Shown here in pieces: positions 21,724-28,766 of a DNA stretch of 28,766 nucleotides; within the stretch, counting starts at the first letter, position 1, and every line of letters starts with the position of its first letter. Below the pieces are notes generated by a model. The model worked only from the letters and a program-made list of their open reading frames with translations. It ran no database searches and was not told the DNA's origin. A program made the translations under genes and the position numbers. The DNA comes from Treponema sp. UBA3649 (GTDB taxonomy: Bacteria > Spirochaetota > Spirochaetia > Treponematales > Treponemataceae). The stretch lies in NCBI GenBank assembly GCA_002373325.1, contig DFKI01000021.1, positions 1-28,766 of the forward strand, written 5' to 3'.

Positions 21724-23747
21724 TGTCCCGCTATCTGGATGTTGTGCTGAACCTGCCGCTGAACCAGTCCTTCACTTACCACGAGCCCCTTAAAATGAAC
21801 GATGCGGAAAGTCATGCGAGCGAGGAAGAACTTTTTGGCCGCCGCGTTGAGGTGAGATTCGGAAACAGAAAAATGACCGGAATCGTAGTCGGACTCCATG
21901 ACACATTGCCTGAGACTTGTCCGGTCGGTGAAGAAAGCATAAGACCCGCCACCCGATACGTTGACGAAGAAAAAATCCTGACCCGAGAACTTTACGAGAT
22001 TGCAAAATGGATAAGTTCCTATTACATCGCGTCCATCGGGGAAGCTGTCTTTACGATGATTCCATCCGGAAGGCGAGAAAGCGACTCATCTGGATTTTCA
22101 TTTTCGGAGGATGAGAGCAGCTTTCAAAAAAGGGACCTGAGCGATGAGCAGAAAAAAGCCGTGGAAGGAATACTCGGCGGAAGTGAAAAATCAGGCGAAA
22201 GAGCAAATCTCTTCCATTATGTTTACGGAATGACAGGAAGCGGAAAAACCGAAGTCTTTTTGTCGGCGGCGGAAAAAATCCTTGAGGAAGGAAAAGGCGT
22301 GATTTATCTTGTGCCGGAAATCGGACTCACCCCGCAGGTTGTGGAAGCGTCGGTCAAAAGATTTGGAAGCACGGCGGCGGTACTCCACTCAGGACTCACA
22401 CCAAGCCAGAGACTTTCAGAATGGCGGCGGATAATGAGAAAGGAAGCAAGGATTGTAATCGGTGCAAGGAGCGCTGTTTTCGCCCCAATACCCTCTCTGG
22501 GTATGATAATCATCGACGAGGAGCACGACGGATCTTACAAGGCAGGAAACGCACCACGCTACCACGCAAGGCAGGTCGCAATGCACAGATGCAAGACGCT
22601 GGGAATTCCCTTGGTCATGGGTTCGGCAACACCTTCGCTTGAGGCATGGCATTCAATGAGCCAGAATCAGATTGTGTGCCACAAACTTAGCCAAAGACTT
22701 GCCGGCGGTGCTATGCCTGAAATCAAAGCCGTGAACATGAGCCTTGAGAGTGACAGCGACACGTGTCTTTCCAAAGCACTGAGCGATGAAATCCGGGAAA
22801 CCGTAAAAGCAAAAAGGCAGGTCATCCTTTTTTTGAACCGGCGCGGATTCACACACTTTTTCCGGTGCACGGTCTGCGGATTTGAAATGAAATGCAAGAA
22901 CTGCTCGGTCTCTCTCACCTACCACAAAAAAGAAAACCGGCTTCGGTGCCACTACTGCGGTTACTCCATCCAGCCTCCGCATCAATGCCCGAAATGCGGC
23001 TCCCTTGACGTAGGCTACCGTGGATTCGGAACCGAGTACATTGAAAACGAAGTGCGCGCAAGATTTCCAAACGAAAGAATCGTGCGGATTGACACGGACA
23101 GCACAAAGGGAAAGGACGAGCTCAAGCAAAAAATCGATGACTTCAAGGCGGGCAAATACGACATCCTCCTTGGCACACAGATGGTAGCGAAGGGACTCAA
23201 CTTTCCGAATCTGAAACTGGTCGGAGTAGTCCTTGCCGACACAGCCCTCCACCTCCCGGATTTCCGAGCGGCAGAAAGAACCTTTTCCCTGATTACCCAG
23301 GTTGCAGGAAGAGCCGGAAGATTTTTTCCCGACGGCAAAGTGATTGTCCAAAGCTACAGTCCCGACATGGAGCCCATTGCACTCGCGGTAAAAGGAGAGA
23401 CCGAAAAATTCTACAGCAACGAGATTGCCCAAAGAAAGATTCTGGGATTTCCACCCTTTTCACGACTGCTCCGTTTTGTCTTCCGCTCAAAGATTCCTGG
23501 GGCTGCCGAAAATGCTGCGGAAGGAGCGTCAAATATTTTAAGAAAGCATGTTGAAAAAGGCACGGAGATTTTGGGTCCCTCAGACTGCCCCATCGAAATG
23601 ATTGCGGGAAATCACCGGCAACAGATTCTGCTGCGCGGAAAAAACATCGCTTCCCTTCAAAAGGCGGCGGTCCTTCTCATCCGTGGATATGCTCCTCCGA
23701 ACAATGTCTATGTTGAGGTTGACGTGGATCCCGTTTCCCTCATGTAA
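21723..23747 (+). CDS. priA: PriA, replication restart helicase
   Basis: 674 residues, within the normal range for PriA. An N-terminal 3' DNA-binding domain (LDVVLNLPLNQSFTYHEP, GRRVEVRFGNRKMTGIVVG) leads to the helicase core: Walker A GMTGSGKTE, PEIGLTPQ, LHSGLTPSQR, GARSAVFAP, DEEHDGSYK, MGSATPSLEA and GTQMVAKGLNFP, then QVAGRAGRF. The zinc module has CTVCGFEMKCKNC and CHYCGY plus CPKCG, eight Cys in all. It rebuilds the replisome at stalled forks and recombination intermediates. The coupling to the UDG gene makes a repair/restart operon. Confidence 0.96.
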   Translation: MSRYLDVVLNLPLNQSFTYHEPLKMNDAESHASEEELFGRRVEVRFGNRKMTGIVVGLHDTLPETCPVGEESIRPATRYVDEEKILTRELYEIAKWISSYYIASIGEAVFTMIPSGRRESDSSGFSFSEDESSFQKRDLSDEQKKAVEGILGGSEKSGERANLFHYVYGMTGSGKTEVFLSAAEKILEEGKGVIYLVPEIGLTPQVVEASVKRFGSTAAVLHSGLTPSQRLSEWRRIMRKEARIVIGARSAVFAPIPSLGMIIIDEEHDGSYKAGNAPRYHARQVAMHRCKTLGIPLVMGSATPSLEAWHSMSQNQIVCHKLSQRLAGGAMPEIKAVNMSLESDSDTCLSKALSDEIRETVKAKRQVILFLNRRGFTHFFRCTVCGFEMKCKNCSVSLTYHKKENRLRCHYCGYSIQPPHQCPKCGSLDVGYRGFGTEYIENEVRARFPNERIVRIDTDSTKGKDELKQKIDDFKAGKYDILLGTQMVAKGLNFPNLKLVGVVLADTALHLPDFRAAERTFSLITQVAGRAGRFFPDGKVIVQSYSPDMEPIALAVKGETEKFYSNEIAQRKILGFPPFSRLLRFVFRSKIPGAAENAAEGASNILRKHVEKGTEILGPSDCPIEMIAGNHRQQILLRGKNIASLQKAAVLLIRGYAPPNNVYVEVDVDPVSLM

Positions 23748-23817
23748 TTTGATTTTGGCAATATTTTTAAGGATGACCTTTATTTCAAAAAAAAATCGAA
23801 AAAATGCTAATCTGGTA

Positions 23818-23846
23818 TTGACATAAAATCCAAAAAAGTATATTAT
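23818..23846 (+). promoter_or_regulatory. Strong sigma-70 promoter for the tRNA pair
   Basis: A perfect TTGACA (23818-23823), a 17-bp spacer and TATTAT (23841-23846). The expected start is near 23853, seven bases before the mature tRNA-Val 5' end. Confidence 0.75.
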
Positions 23847-23859
23847 AAATTCATCTTTA

Positions 23860-23932
23860 GGAGGATTAGCTCAGCTGGGAGAGCACCTGGTTTACACCCA
23901 GGTTGTCGGCGGTTCGATCCCGTCATCCTCCA
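23860..23932 (+). tRNA. tRNA-Val (anticodon TAC)
   Basis: 73 bases. The acceptor GGAGGAT (23860-23866) pairs with ATCCTCC (23925-23931), with discriminator A. The D arm has AGCTCAGCTGGGAGAGC, the anticodon stem CCTGG/CCAGG encloses loop TTTACAC (anticodon TAC), and the T arm contains GGTTCGATCC. CCA is not encoded. Confidence 0.97.
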
Positions 23933-23937
23933 TACAG

Positions 23938-24010
<73 letters not shown>

Positions 24011-24090
24011 CAAACAGCTGCTTTTTCTTTTATCAAATAATCAAAATCATTCAAAGAAACCACTGATTAATTCCGATCAATGCTCGAGCA

Positions 24091-24200
24091 AAATATGTCA
24101 TTACCGGACAAAATATGTCATTATCAAGCTAAATGTGTCATTATCAAGCTAAATGTGTCATTATCAAGCTAAATGTGTCATTATCAAGCAAAATGTGTCA
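24091..24200. repeat. 20-bp tandem array B (five full copies plus a half)
   Basis: The plus-strand unit AAATGTGTCATTATCAAGCT repeats with an exact 20-bp period from 24091; the first copies are slightly diverged (TATGTCATTACCGGACA). On the minus strand the unit contains GATAATGACACA, the same 12-bp constant part as array A, followed by a different 8-bp part (TTTAGCTT instead of ATCTGTGC). Confidence 0.9.
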
Positions 24201-24263
24201 TTATCGGGCTTGACCCGATAATCCCTATTGTAAAGAGATTGCCGTGTCAAGCACGGCAATGAC
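24197..24263. repeat. Composite two-hairpin repeat element, copy 2 (inverted relative to copy 1)
   Basis: Bounded by GTCATT (24197) and AATGAC (to 24263). The first hairpin has ATTATCGGG (24200-24208), loop CTTGA and CCCGATAAT (24214-24222). The linker CCCTATTGTAAAGAG follows. The second hairpin is TTGCCGTG, loop TCAAG, CACGGCAA. It is a symmetric pair of hairpins facing outward, like the REP pairs (BIMEs) of enterobacteria in layout, not in sequence. Confidence 0.88.
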
Positions 24264-24375
24264 AGAGGCATGTGTCAAGCACGGCAATGACAGAGGCATG
24301 TGTCAAGCACGGCAATGACAGAGGCATGTGTCAAGCACGAAAATGACAGAGAGCGCATGTCAAACCCGAAATCTC
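24245..24375. repeat. 28-bp tandem array (four copies plus a degenerate fifth)
   Basis: Units begin TGTCAAGCACGGCAATGACA and end GAGGCATG, starting at 24245, 24273, 24301 and 24329 (exact 28-bp period), with a diverged fifth from about 24358. The first copy is the right hairpin arm of the composite element. With array B this fills the 372-bp gap between tRNA-Pro and the MATE gene; the rest (24011-24090) shows only a T-rich stretch after the tRNA that may serve as a terminator. Confidence 0.85.
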
Positions 24376-24382
24376 AGAGCAA

Positions 24383-25762
24383 TCAATTTTTTTCAGGATT
24401 TTCAAAATCATGGCGGATTTTAGACTCTTTAAGCTCCCTCTCAATCTTTCGTATGCACAAAAGACAAGTGGGCGTAATGTAGAGGCTCGCGAAAATCCAT
24501 GCGGTCTGATCGCAAAAACAGATTGCTGTAAATCCGAAAACGGGAACAAAAATTAAACTGACCAGTGCACGGGCTACAAGTTCACTTACACCGGAAAAAA
24601 TTGCACGGTTGGAAAATCCAAGTCCCTGAGTTGTGAGCCGCATCGTGTTCAGGATTCCAATCACCCAGTAGAAATAACCAAGACACCTCGCATATTTTCC
24701 AGACGCATCAAGTACGGCACTCTCGCTAACGGGAACAAAAAGAGTGGAAAGAGGACGACCGAACAAAATCAAGACAAGTCCGATTATCGCTCCGTAAGTC
24801 ACACCGATGAAAACACCCTGCCAAAGTCCCTTGCGAATCCGTGGAATGTTTCCAGCGCCATAATTCTGAGCCGCAAAAGTCGCGACCGCACTTGCCAATG
24901 CATCGAAAGGACACATTGCGAACTGCTTGAGCTTGGATCCGGCGGTAAACGCAGAGACGTAAAGACTTCCGAGAGCATTGTTTGAGGCCTGCATAATCAT
25001 GCTTCCGATCGCGGTGATTGAAAACTGGAGCCCCATGGGAAGACCCATCGAAATCAGGCGATGAAAAATCGTGGTGGACCATCTGCACTCCCCCGGCTTA
25101 AATTTCAGGATGTCGTATTTGAGCACAATCAAAATCAGACAAAAGATTCCGCTGATTGCCTGAGAAAGAACCGTCGCAATGGCAGCCCCCGCACATCCCC
25201 ACTTGAAGCAGATGATAAAAAGCAAATCGAGACCTATGTTGAGCGATGCGGAAATCACCAAAAAGACGAAGGGAGTCCTGCTGTCACCAACCGCGCGAAG
25301 GATGCCCGCAAGAAAATTGTAGAGTATGCAGAAAGGGATGCCCAGAAAAATGATGAGAAGATAGATTCTGGCATTTTCAAAAATGTCATCCGTGGTCCTG
25401 AGCAAATGAAGAATCTGCGGTGTAAAAATGGCGCACACTGTCGTAAGCACAAGAGCGATTCCAGCAGACGCACACACACCATGGAAAATGTACTGCCGCA
25501 TTCCGCTGTAATCCCCGGCACCGAATCTTTGGGCCACAGGAACACCAAATCCAGCGCAGAACCCGAAACAAAAGCCAAGGACCAAAAACTGGACGGAAGC
25601 TGAAGCACCCACGGAGGCAAGGGATGATGTTCCCAAAACTTTTCCCACGATGATTGCGTCCACCATGTTGTAGGTCTGCTGAAAAAGATTTCCGAGCAGG
25701 ATGGGAAGAGAAAACTGAATGATGAGAACAAGCGGATTCCCCCGCGTCATGTCCCGGGTCAT
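24383..25762 (-). CDS. MATE family efflux transporter
   Basis: 459 residues with about 12 hydrophobic helices in two six-helix halves. The N-terminus reads MTRGNPLVLIIQFSLPILLG and is followed by NLFQQTYNMVDAIIVGKVLG, the conserved start of DinF/MepA-type MATE proteins. The second half begins with ISMGLPMGLQFSITAIGSMI. It is a Na+ or H+ driven exporter of cationic or polar compounds in the inner membrane; the substrate cannot be told. The gene starts 6 bases after the stop of the upstream lipoprotein gene, so translation is probably coupled. ATG 25762 and an in-frame ATG at 25750 are both possible. The 3' end abuts the 28-bp repeat array. Confidence 0.92.
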   Translation of the reverse strand: MTRDMTRGNPLVLIIQFSLPILLGNLFQQTYNMVDAIIVGKVLGTSSLASVGASASVQFLVLGFCFGFCAGFGVPVAQRFGAGDYSGMRQYIFHGVCASAGIALVLTTVCAIFTPQILHLLRTTDDIFENARIYLLIIFLGIPFCILYNFLAGILRAVGDSRTPFVFLVISASLNIGLDLLFIICFKWGCAGAAIATVLSQAISGIFCLILIVLKYDILKFKPGECRWSTTIFHRLISMGLPMGLQFSITAIGSMIMQASNNALGSLYVSAFTAGSKLKQFAMCPFDALASAVATFAAQNYGAGNIPRIRKGLWQGVFIGVTYGAIIGLVLILFGRPLSTLFVPVSESAVLDASGKYARCLGYFYWVIGILNTMRLTTQGLGFSNRAIFSGVSELVARALVSLIFVPVFGFTAICFCDQTAWIFASLYITPTCLLCIRKIERELKESKIRHDFENPEKN

Positions 25763-25768
25763 TTTAAT

Positions 25769-26440
25769 TTACTCAGGAAGCTCGTAATAGGCCTCAAGCA
25801 TGGACTCAACACCAGCACGGTCCTGTGCACCAAGTATGACTGATGCGATGAGTCGTCCCTTCTGTTTGCACACAACATAGTACCAGACGTTCTGACCCGC
25901 AACATCACCGTTGAAGTACACGCCGTAAACTTCCTTGCCAAGAAATTTCATCAGCTGGATTCCATGCTCCTTGGAATGAATACCGCTGTTTTCCCAACCG
26001 CTCACAAGCAGGCTTTCAAGGATGCTCACGAAAAGAGATGAATTCGCAAAGGAATCGTCCCCCTCAGAATCTTCTCCGCCGTCGGAAATGGAAACCGCAT
26101 GAACATAATTTCCAGAAACAATGGCCATCAAATCCAAAAGGGTACTCGGATCCTTCTGCATACCGTCAAGGTCGCTGCCTGAGAGAACCACCGATGACGA
26201 AGGAACCAAAAGACCAAGCCCCACGTCCTTGTTCTCATAGACATATCCCTTGTCAGTGGACTTCACCGTACCGTGCTCAACGGAAATGGGAGAGTCTTCT
26301 TCATCCTCCCACCAGTCGCCATAATCCTCGTAATCGTAATCATCATTTCCATCCGTCGTCTCATGGGCGGAAGTTGACGCACAAGAAATGGCGGACAGAC
26401 AGATTGCAAAAAAACTCAGGATCAGAAAAATCTTTTTCAT
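25769..26440 (-). CDS. Lipoprotein of unknown function with an acidic-aromatic segment
   Basis: 223 residues. The signal peptide MKKIFLILSFFAICLSAISC ends in a lipobox with Cys20 as the predicted lipidated residue. An acidic and aromatic segment follows (DDYDYEDYGDWWEDEED, about residues 34-50). The rest is a compact alpha/beta domain (VGLGLLVPSSSVVLSGSD, GIQLMKFLGKEVYGVYFNGD, WYYVVCKQKGRLIASVILG). I do not recognise the family. AAGGAG lies about 9 bases before the ATG. It sits between trpS and the MATE gene on the same strand and is likely cotranscribed with both. Confidence 0.75.
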   Translation of the reverse strand: MKKIFLILSFFAICLSAISCASTSAHETTDGNDDYDYEDYGDWWEDEEDSPISVEHGTVKSTDKGYVYENKDVGLGLLVPSSSVVLSGSDLDGMQKDPSTLLDLMAIVSGNYVHAVSISDGGEDSEGDDSFANSSLFVSILESLLVSGWENSGIHSKEHGIQLMKFLGKEVYGVYFNGDVAGQNVWYYVVCKQKGRLIASVILGAQDRAGVESMLEAYYELPE

Positions 26441-26464
26441 AAAAAACTCCTTGTTTTAAATCAA

Positions 26465-26516
26465 TTGATTTTAATCCTTGGATTTTAATCTTTTGATTTT
26501 AATCTATTGATTTAAA
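26465..26516. repeat. AT-rich degenerate 14-bp tandem repeat at the end of trpS
   Basis: Four units of the type TTGATTTTAATCYW start at 26465, 26478, 26493 and 26507 (spacing 13, 15 and 14). The last unit (TTGATTTAAATC, partly palindromic) contains the TAA stop of trpS. Little else is in the 71-bp gap before the lipoprotein start. Confidence 0.7.
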
Positions 26517-27609
26517 TCACCATGTTCATTGCGGCACGAACCTCGTTCAAAGTCTGCACGGCGATGTTTCTTGCCCGCTCCGCTCCCTCGGTAAGGACCT
26601 TCCTGATGTACTCGGGATTCTTCTCAAGCTCGGCTCTCTTTGTGCGCAGTGGACGCAGCGTTTCGTTAAGTGCCTCGGTCAAAGTATTTTTGAGCATACC
26701 TCCGCCCCCATCCCCGATTCTTTCGGCAATGGCTTCTGGAGCTTCACCGGTGCAAAGAGAAATGAGGCTCAAGAGATTCGCAACCTCAGGACGATTGGCA
26801 GGGTCGTAGCTGATGTGTCTCTCACCGTCGGTCTTTGCCTTTTTAATCAGCTTGGCGGTCTCGTCTTCCGTAGCACACAGCATGATTGCATTTCCGCGGC
26901 TCTTGCTCATCTTCTGATTTCCGTCCAAACCAAGGATGCTCGGTGTCTTTGAAAGGAGCGCCTGTGGCTCAGGGAAAATGGGCTCACGGTCTGCACAATA
27001 TTTTTCATTGAAGCGACGTGCGATTGTTCTTGTCAGCTCAAGATGGGGAAGCTGGTCTTTTCCAACCGGCACAACATTTCCCTTGCAGAAAAGGATGTCG
27101 CAGGCCTGATGAATCGGATAGGTGAACATTCCGGCATTTACGCTCTTCATCTTTCCGTTTGCAAGTCCGCTCTGGATTTCTTCCTTTACCGTGGGATTTC
27201 GCTCAAGCTCGGCATTGCTCACAAGGGTCAAAAAAGGAAGCATGAGCTGATTCGCCTCGGGAACATAACTGTGCGGATAAATAATCACATTTTCACCGGG
27301 CTCAATTCCGGCGGCCAGATAGTCAATGACAAGCTGCTTTGTGTTCTGACTGATTTCATTAAACGCGTCGTGGTCTGTCAGAACCTGGTAGTCGGCAATG
27401 AGAATCATCGTGGGAACTCCCATCTTCGAAAGCTTCACGCGGTTCTGCAGAGATCCGAAATAATGTCCTATGTGAAGGCGACCGGTGGGTCTGTCCCCGG
27501 TAAGGACCCTGTACTTTGAGGGATTCTTTACGATATCTTCCTCAATCTTTTTGCTCCGCTCCACCGCTGCCGCAAATGTTTTATTTGAATCATAATCTAA
27601 ATCTGCCAT
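26512..27609 (-). CDS. trpS: Tryptophanyl-tRNA synthetase
   Basis: Start chosen at ATG 27609 (365 residues), preceded by GGGGAAAG; the longer frame to 27687 begins inside the -35 box of the promoter. Class I signatures are present: TGRLHIGHYFG (HIGH motif) near residue 44 and QKMSKSRGN (KMSKS) near residue 230. Other TrpRS features are DYQVLTDHD, PVGKDQLPHLELTR and MFTYPIHQACDIL. It charges tRNA-Trp in the cytoplasm. The length is slightly above the usual 330-350 because of an N-terminal extension of about 35 residues. The leader is only about 43 bases, so no T-box or attenuator is possible there. Confidence 0.95.
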   Translation of the reverse strand: MADLDYDSNKTFAAAVERSKKIEEDIVKNPSKYRVLTGDRPTGRLHIGHYFGSLQNRVKLSKMGVPTMILIADYQVLTDHDAFNEISQNTKQLVIDYLAAGIEPGENVIIYPHSYVPEANQLMLPFLTLVSNAELERNPTVKEEIQSGLANGKMKSVNAGMFTYPIHQACDILFCKGNVVPVGKDQLPHLELTRTIARRFNEKYCADREPIFPEPQALLSKTPSILGLDGNQKMSKSRGNAIMLCATEDETAKLIKKAKTDGERHISYDPANRPEVANLLSLISLCTGEAPEAIAERIGDGGGGMLKNTLTEALNETLRPLRTKRAELEKNPEYIRKVLTEGAERARNIAVQTLNEVRAAMNMVI

Positions 27610-27658
27610 TTGACTTTCCCCTTTTTTCATGCTTTTGATGCGACGTAAAATCGGGATG

Positions 27659-27687
27659 ATTCTATCACAAAACCTGGCTATGTTCAA
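27659..27687 (-). promoter_or_regulatory. Sigma-70 promoter for trpS
   Basis: On the minus strand, TTGAAC (27682-27687), a 17-bp spacer and TAGAAT (27659-27664), with an expected start near 27652. Confidence 0.7.
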
Positions 27688-27841
27688 GATGCAAGTCTTT
27701 ACATTTTAAATTTGATCATACCTGTCCAATTAAAATACATAGTCTTTAAAAAAGTTAAGCCCCTTGCTATAATGGTTCTACCACAAACACATAAAAAACA
27801 AGGACTTATTGCACCCTGACCTCAATTTCGTCTTTATCTAG

Positions 27842-27871
27842 AAAATCACTCATATTGATAATGAGAGTTTT
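27842..27871. terminator. Hairpin terminator candidate after the AT-rich gene
   Basis: CTCAT pairs with ATGAG around loop ATTGATA (27849-27865 region), extended by AAAA on one side and TTTT on the other with a small bulge. It lies about 15 bases past the stop of the minus-strand gene and could work in either direction. The rest of the gap to trpS (27688-27841) is AT-rich with no gene. Confidence 0.45.
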
Positions 27872-27885
27872 CCAGATAAGTTCTC

Positions 27886-28476
27886 TTAATAAATTTTTCC
27901 AAGCTCCATGTCGGTAATCAGGTTTTCGGCAATCAATTCTTCTTTTGTTTTGCGGAGTGTATCATAATAACTTGAGTAATAATATTTTTCTTCACGAAGC
28001 GTCCTTCCGTGCAGGATAAAAAATTTTAGAAAAAACTCAGCTAGTTTTTCAAAAACAAGGTGAATGTTTTTTTCTGTATGAATCATGTCAGTTGAAAGAT
28101 GAAGGAATGTGCAGATTTGTTCAAGTAACTTTTTTAAGTCATCAGTAATCAAAGAATAATTTTCACATAGATATTGAATTTGTGGGATATATGTTCTTTT
28201 ATTGCCTTTTATTTTTTTTAGTGGAATTTTAAATGTTGATTCAGCATATAAGCTTTGTAAATAATTCAGTACAGGTATTATTTCATCTTTACATATCACC
28301 ATTTCTACATGGCTATCAACACTATCCCAGGCATTCCAGGCTTCTTCATGATATGCCCAAAACTGTATAGCTCCATCGTTCAGCAATTTAAAAGTTAAAG
28401 TATCGTCATAGGCTTGATAATAATCAAGTTGAATGTGTACTACTCTGCGGGATGAAACTTCTGTATTATTTTGCAT
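27886..28476 (-). CDS. AT-rich gene of unknown function
   Basis: Start at ATG 28476 (196 residues): a perfect AGGAGG (28482-28487) lies 5 bases upstream, so the frame extension to 28491, which would start at TTG inside that site, is not used. The protein is soluble, with no signal peptide, rich in Tyr, Lys, Ile and Leu. It has a beta-rich first part (VVHIQLDYYQAYDDTLTFKL, AIQFWAYHEEAWNAWDSV) and a helical second part (ITDDLKKLLEQICTFLHLS, LVFEKLAEFFLKFFIL). I do not recognise a family. Base composition is visibly more AT-rich than the housekeeping genes, which suggests an accessory or transferred gene. It has its own promoter. Confidence 0.75.
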   Translation of the reverse strand: MQNNTEVSSRRVVHIQLDYYQAYDDTLTFKLLNDGAIQFWAYHEEAWNAWDSVDSHVEMVICKDEIIPVLNYLQSLYAESTFKIPLKKIKGNKRTYIPQIQYLCENYSLITDDLKKLLEQICTFLHLSTDMIHTEKNIHLVFEKLAEFFLKFFILHGRTLREEKYYYSSYYDTLRKTKEELIAENLITDMELGKIY

Positions 28477-28531
28477 AAGTGCCTCCTTCAAAAAATCATC
28501 TATAAATCTTTAGAGCTTTACGGGTACTTTT

Positions 28532-28560
28532 ATATTAGCATAAGATGACTTGTTTTTCAA
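28532..28560 (-). promoter_or_regulatory. Sigma-70-like promoter for the AT-rich gene
   Basis: On the minus strand, TTGAAA (28555-28560), a 17-bp spacer and TAATAT (28532-28537), with an expected start near 28525 and a leader of about 49 bases ending in AGGAGG. Confidence 0.55.
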
Positions 28561-28660
28561 TATATTTTGCCACGGCATCATTTTCATTGTTATCATAGAT
28601 GAACTTCAGGATATTCCAGCGCTTGTTCCTTCTTTCGCTTGACAGAAGCGTATATTTAAA
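28535..28660 (-). pseudogene. Coding-like remnant of a 3' gene end
   Basis: On the minus strand a 41-codon frame runs from just after a TAA to a TAA at 28535-28537. It reads as natural protein (SSERRNKRWNILKFIYDN, then ENDAVAKYIEKQVILC), but it has no start codon and no ribosome binding site. It may be the C-terminal end of a lost gene; the stop codon lies inside the promoter of the neighbouring AT-rich gene. It could also be chance, since the frame is short. Confidence 0.35.
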
Positions 28661-28667
28661 TTATAAT
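28639..28667 (+). promoter_or_regulatory. Perfect consensus sigma-70 promoter for the right-edge gene
   Basis: TTGACA (28639-28644), exactly 17 bases, TATAAT (28662-28667): all twelve consensus bases match. The expected start is near 28674. The ATG inside the -10 box is therefore not a translation start. Confidence 0.75.
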
Positions 28668-28692
28668 GTCAGGAAGTGAGGTGAAAGATTTG

Positions 28693-28766
28693 ATGAAAAA
28701 AACATCAGATTCCCTTGACAAAGAATTCATGATTGTGTCAAAATTCGCAATTCGCAATTCGCAATT
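28693..28766 (+). CDS. Start of an unknown gene running off the window, with a heptanucleotide repeat
   Basis: ATG 28693 is preceded by GAGGTGA at 28678-28684 (8-base spacing) and by a perfect promoter. The visible 24 codons read MKKTSDSLDKEFMIVSKF and then AIRNSQ, remaining open to the last base. From 28743 the sequence is a perfect 7-bp tandem repeat (ATTCGCA, three copies and a part) that continues to the window edge. No family can be assigned. Because 7 is not a multiple of 3, copy-number change would shift the frame. Confidence 0.5.
   Translation, partial: MKKTSDSLDKEFMIVSKFAIRNSQ
28743..28766. repeat. 7-bp tandem repeat (ATTCGCA) at the window edge
   Basis: Three full copies plus ATT, perfect, cut by the end of the window, so the true copy number is unknown. 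It lies about 17 codons into the partial gene. Confidence 0.8.

Noticed and set aside
27610..27687. Extended N-terminus of TrpRS
   Set aside because: The longer frame starts at a TTG within the -35 box of a good sigma-70 promoter.
27768..27773. TATAAT on the plus strand in the gap after trpS
   Set aside because: The -35 region is poor and only a 15-codon frame follows, so no gene can be supported.

Overview
The window looks like a stretch of spirochaete chromosome, most likely a host-associated, non-pallidum Treponema of moderate GC. The evidence is a flagellar block in the order flgN-like, flgK, flgL, fliW, csrA, several lipoproteins with short spirochaete-type lipoboxes (ending in SC), a tsaE-tsaB pair next to a PilZ protein, and many exported proteins that match no common family. 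The genus is inferred from protein content and style; no rRNA is present to confirm it.

Layout. 1-2047 (+): the end of a PilZ-domain gene, then a small unknown gene, tsaE and tsaB, tightly packed. 2120-13079 (-): one long run read leftward, starting with rpe, then three cell-envelope genes (a periplasmic TPR/coiled-coil protein, a lipoprotein, and a membrane-anchored TPR protein), then flgN-like-flgK-flgL-fliW-csrA. A sigma-28-like promoter sits in front of the flgN-like gene. 13288-15147: a lipoprotein gene (+) converging with a secreted-protein gene (-). 15244-15584: a repeat cluster. 15612-20781 (-): an ABC-F ATPase, a DEAD-box helicase and an OLD-type ATPase/TOPRIM protein. 20827-24010 (+): a family 4 uracil-DNA glycosylase overlapping priA, then tRNA-Val and tRNA-Pro. 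24091-24375: a second repeat cluster. 24383-27609 (-): trpS, a lipoprotein and a MATE transporter. 27886-28766: an AT-rich accessory end with an unknown gene, a coding-like remnant, and the start of a gene running off the window through a heptanucleotide tandem repeat.

How the genes work together. TsaE and TsaB belong to the t6A tRNA-modification complex. FlgK and FlgL form the hook-filament junction, the FlgN-like protein is their likely chaperone, and FliW-CsrA is the usual partner-switching pair that ties flagellar assembly to mRNA translation. UDG and PriA form a DNA repair/replication-restart pair, with an OLD-like ATPase divergently transcribed from the adjacent promoter.

The strongest unexplained structure is a family of small palindromic repeats. 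Clusters near 15.3 and 24.2 kb share a 51-bp core (50/51 identical, opposite orientation) made of paired hairpins, and each core is extended on one side by an exact 20-bp tandem array. The two arrays share a 12-bp constant part (GATAATGACACA) and differ in an 8-bp array-specific part. A simpler relative lies between tsaB and csrA. A second theme is regulatory: three genes (the 89-aa gene, rpe and the OLD-like gene) have good sigma-70 promoters whose expected start point falls on or one base before the ATG, with no ribosome binding site, so their transcripts may be leaderless.
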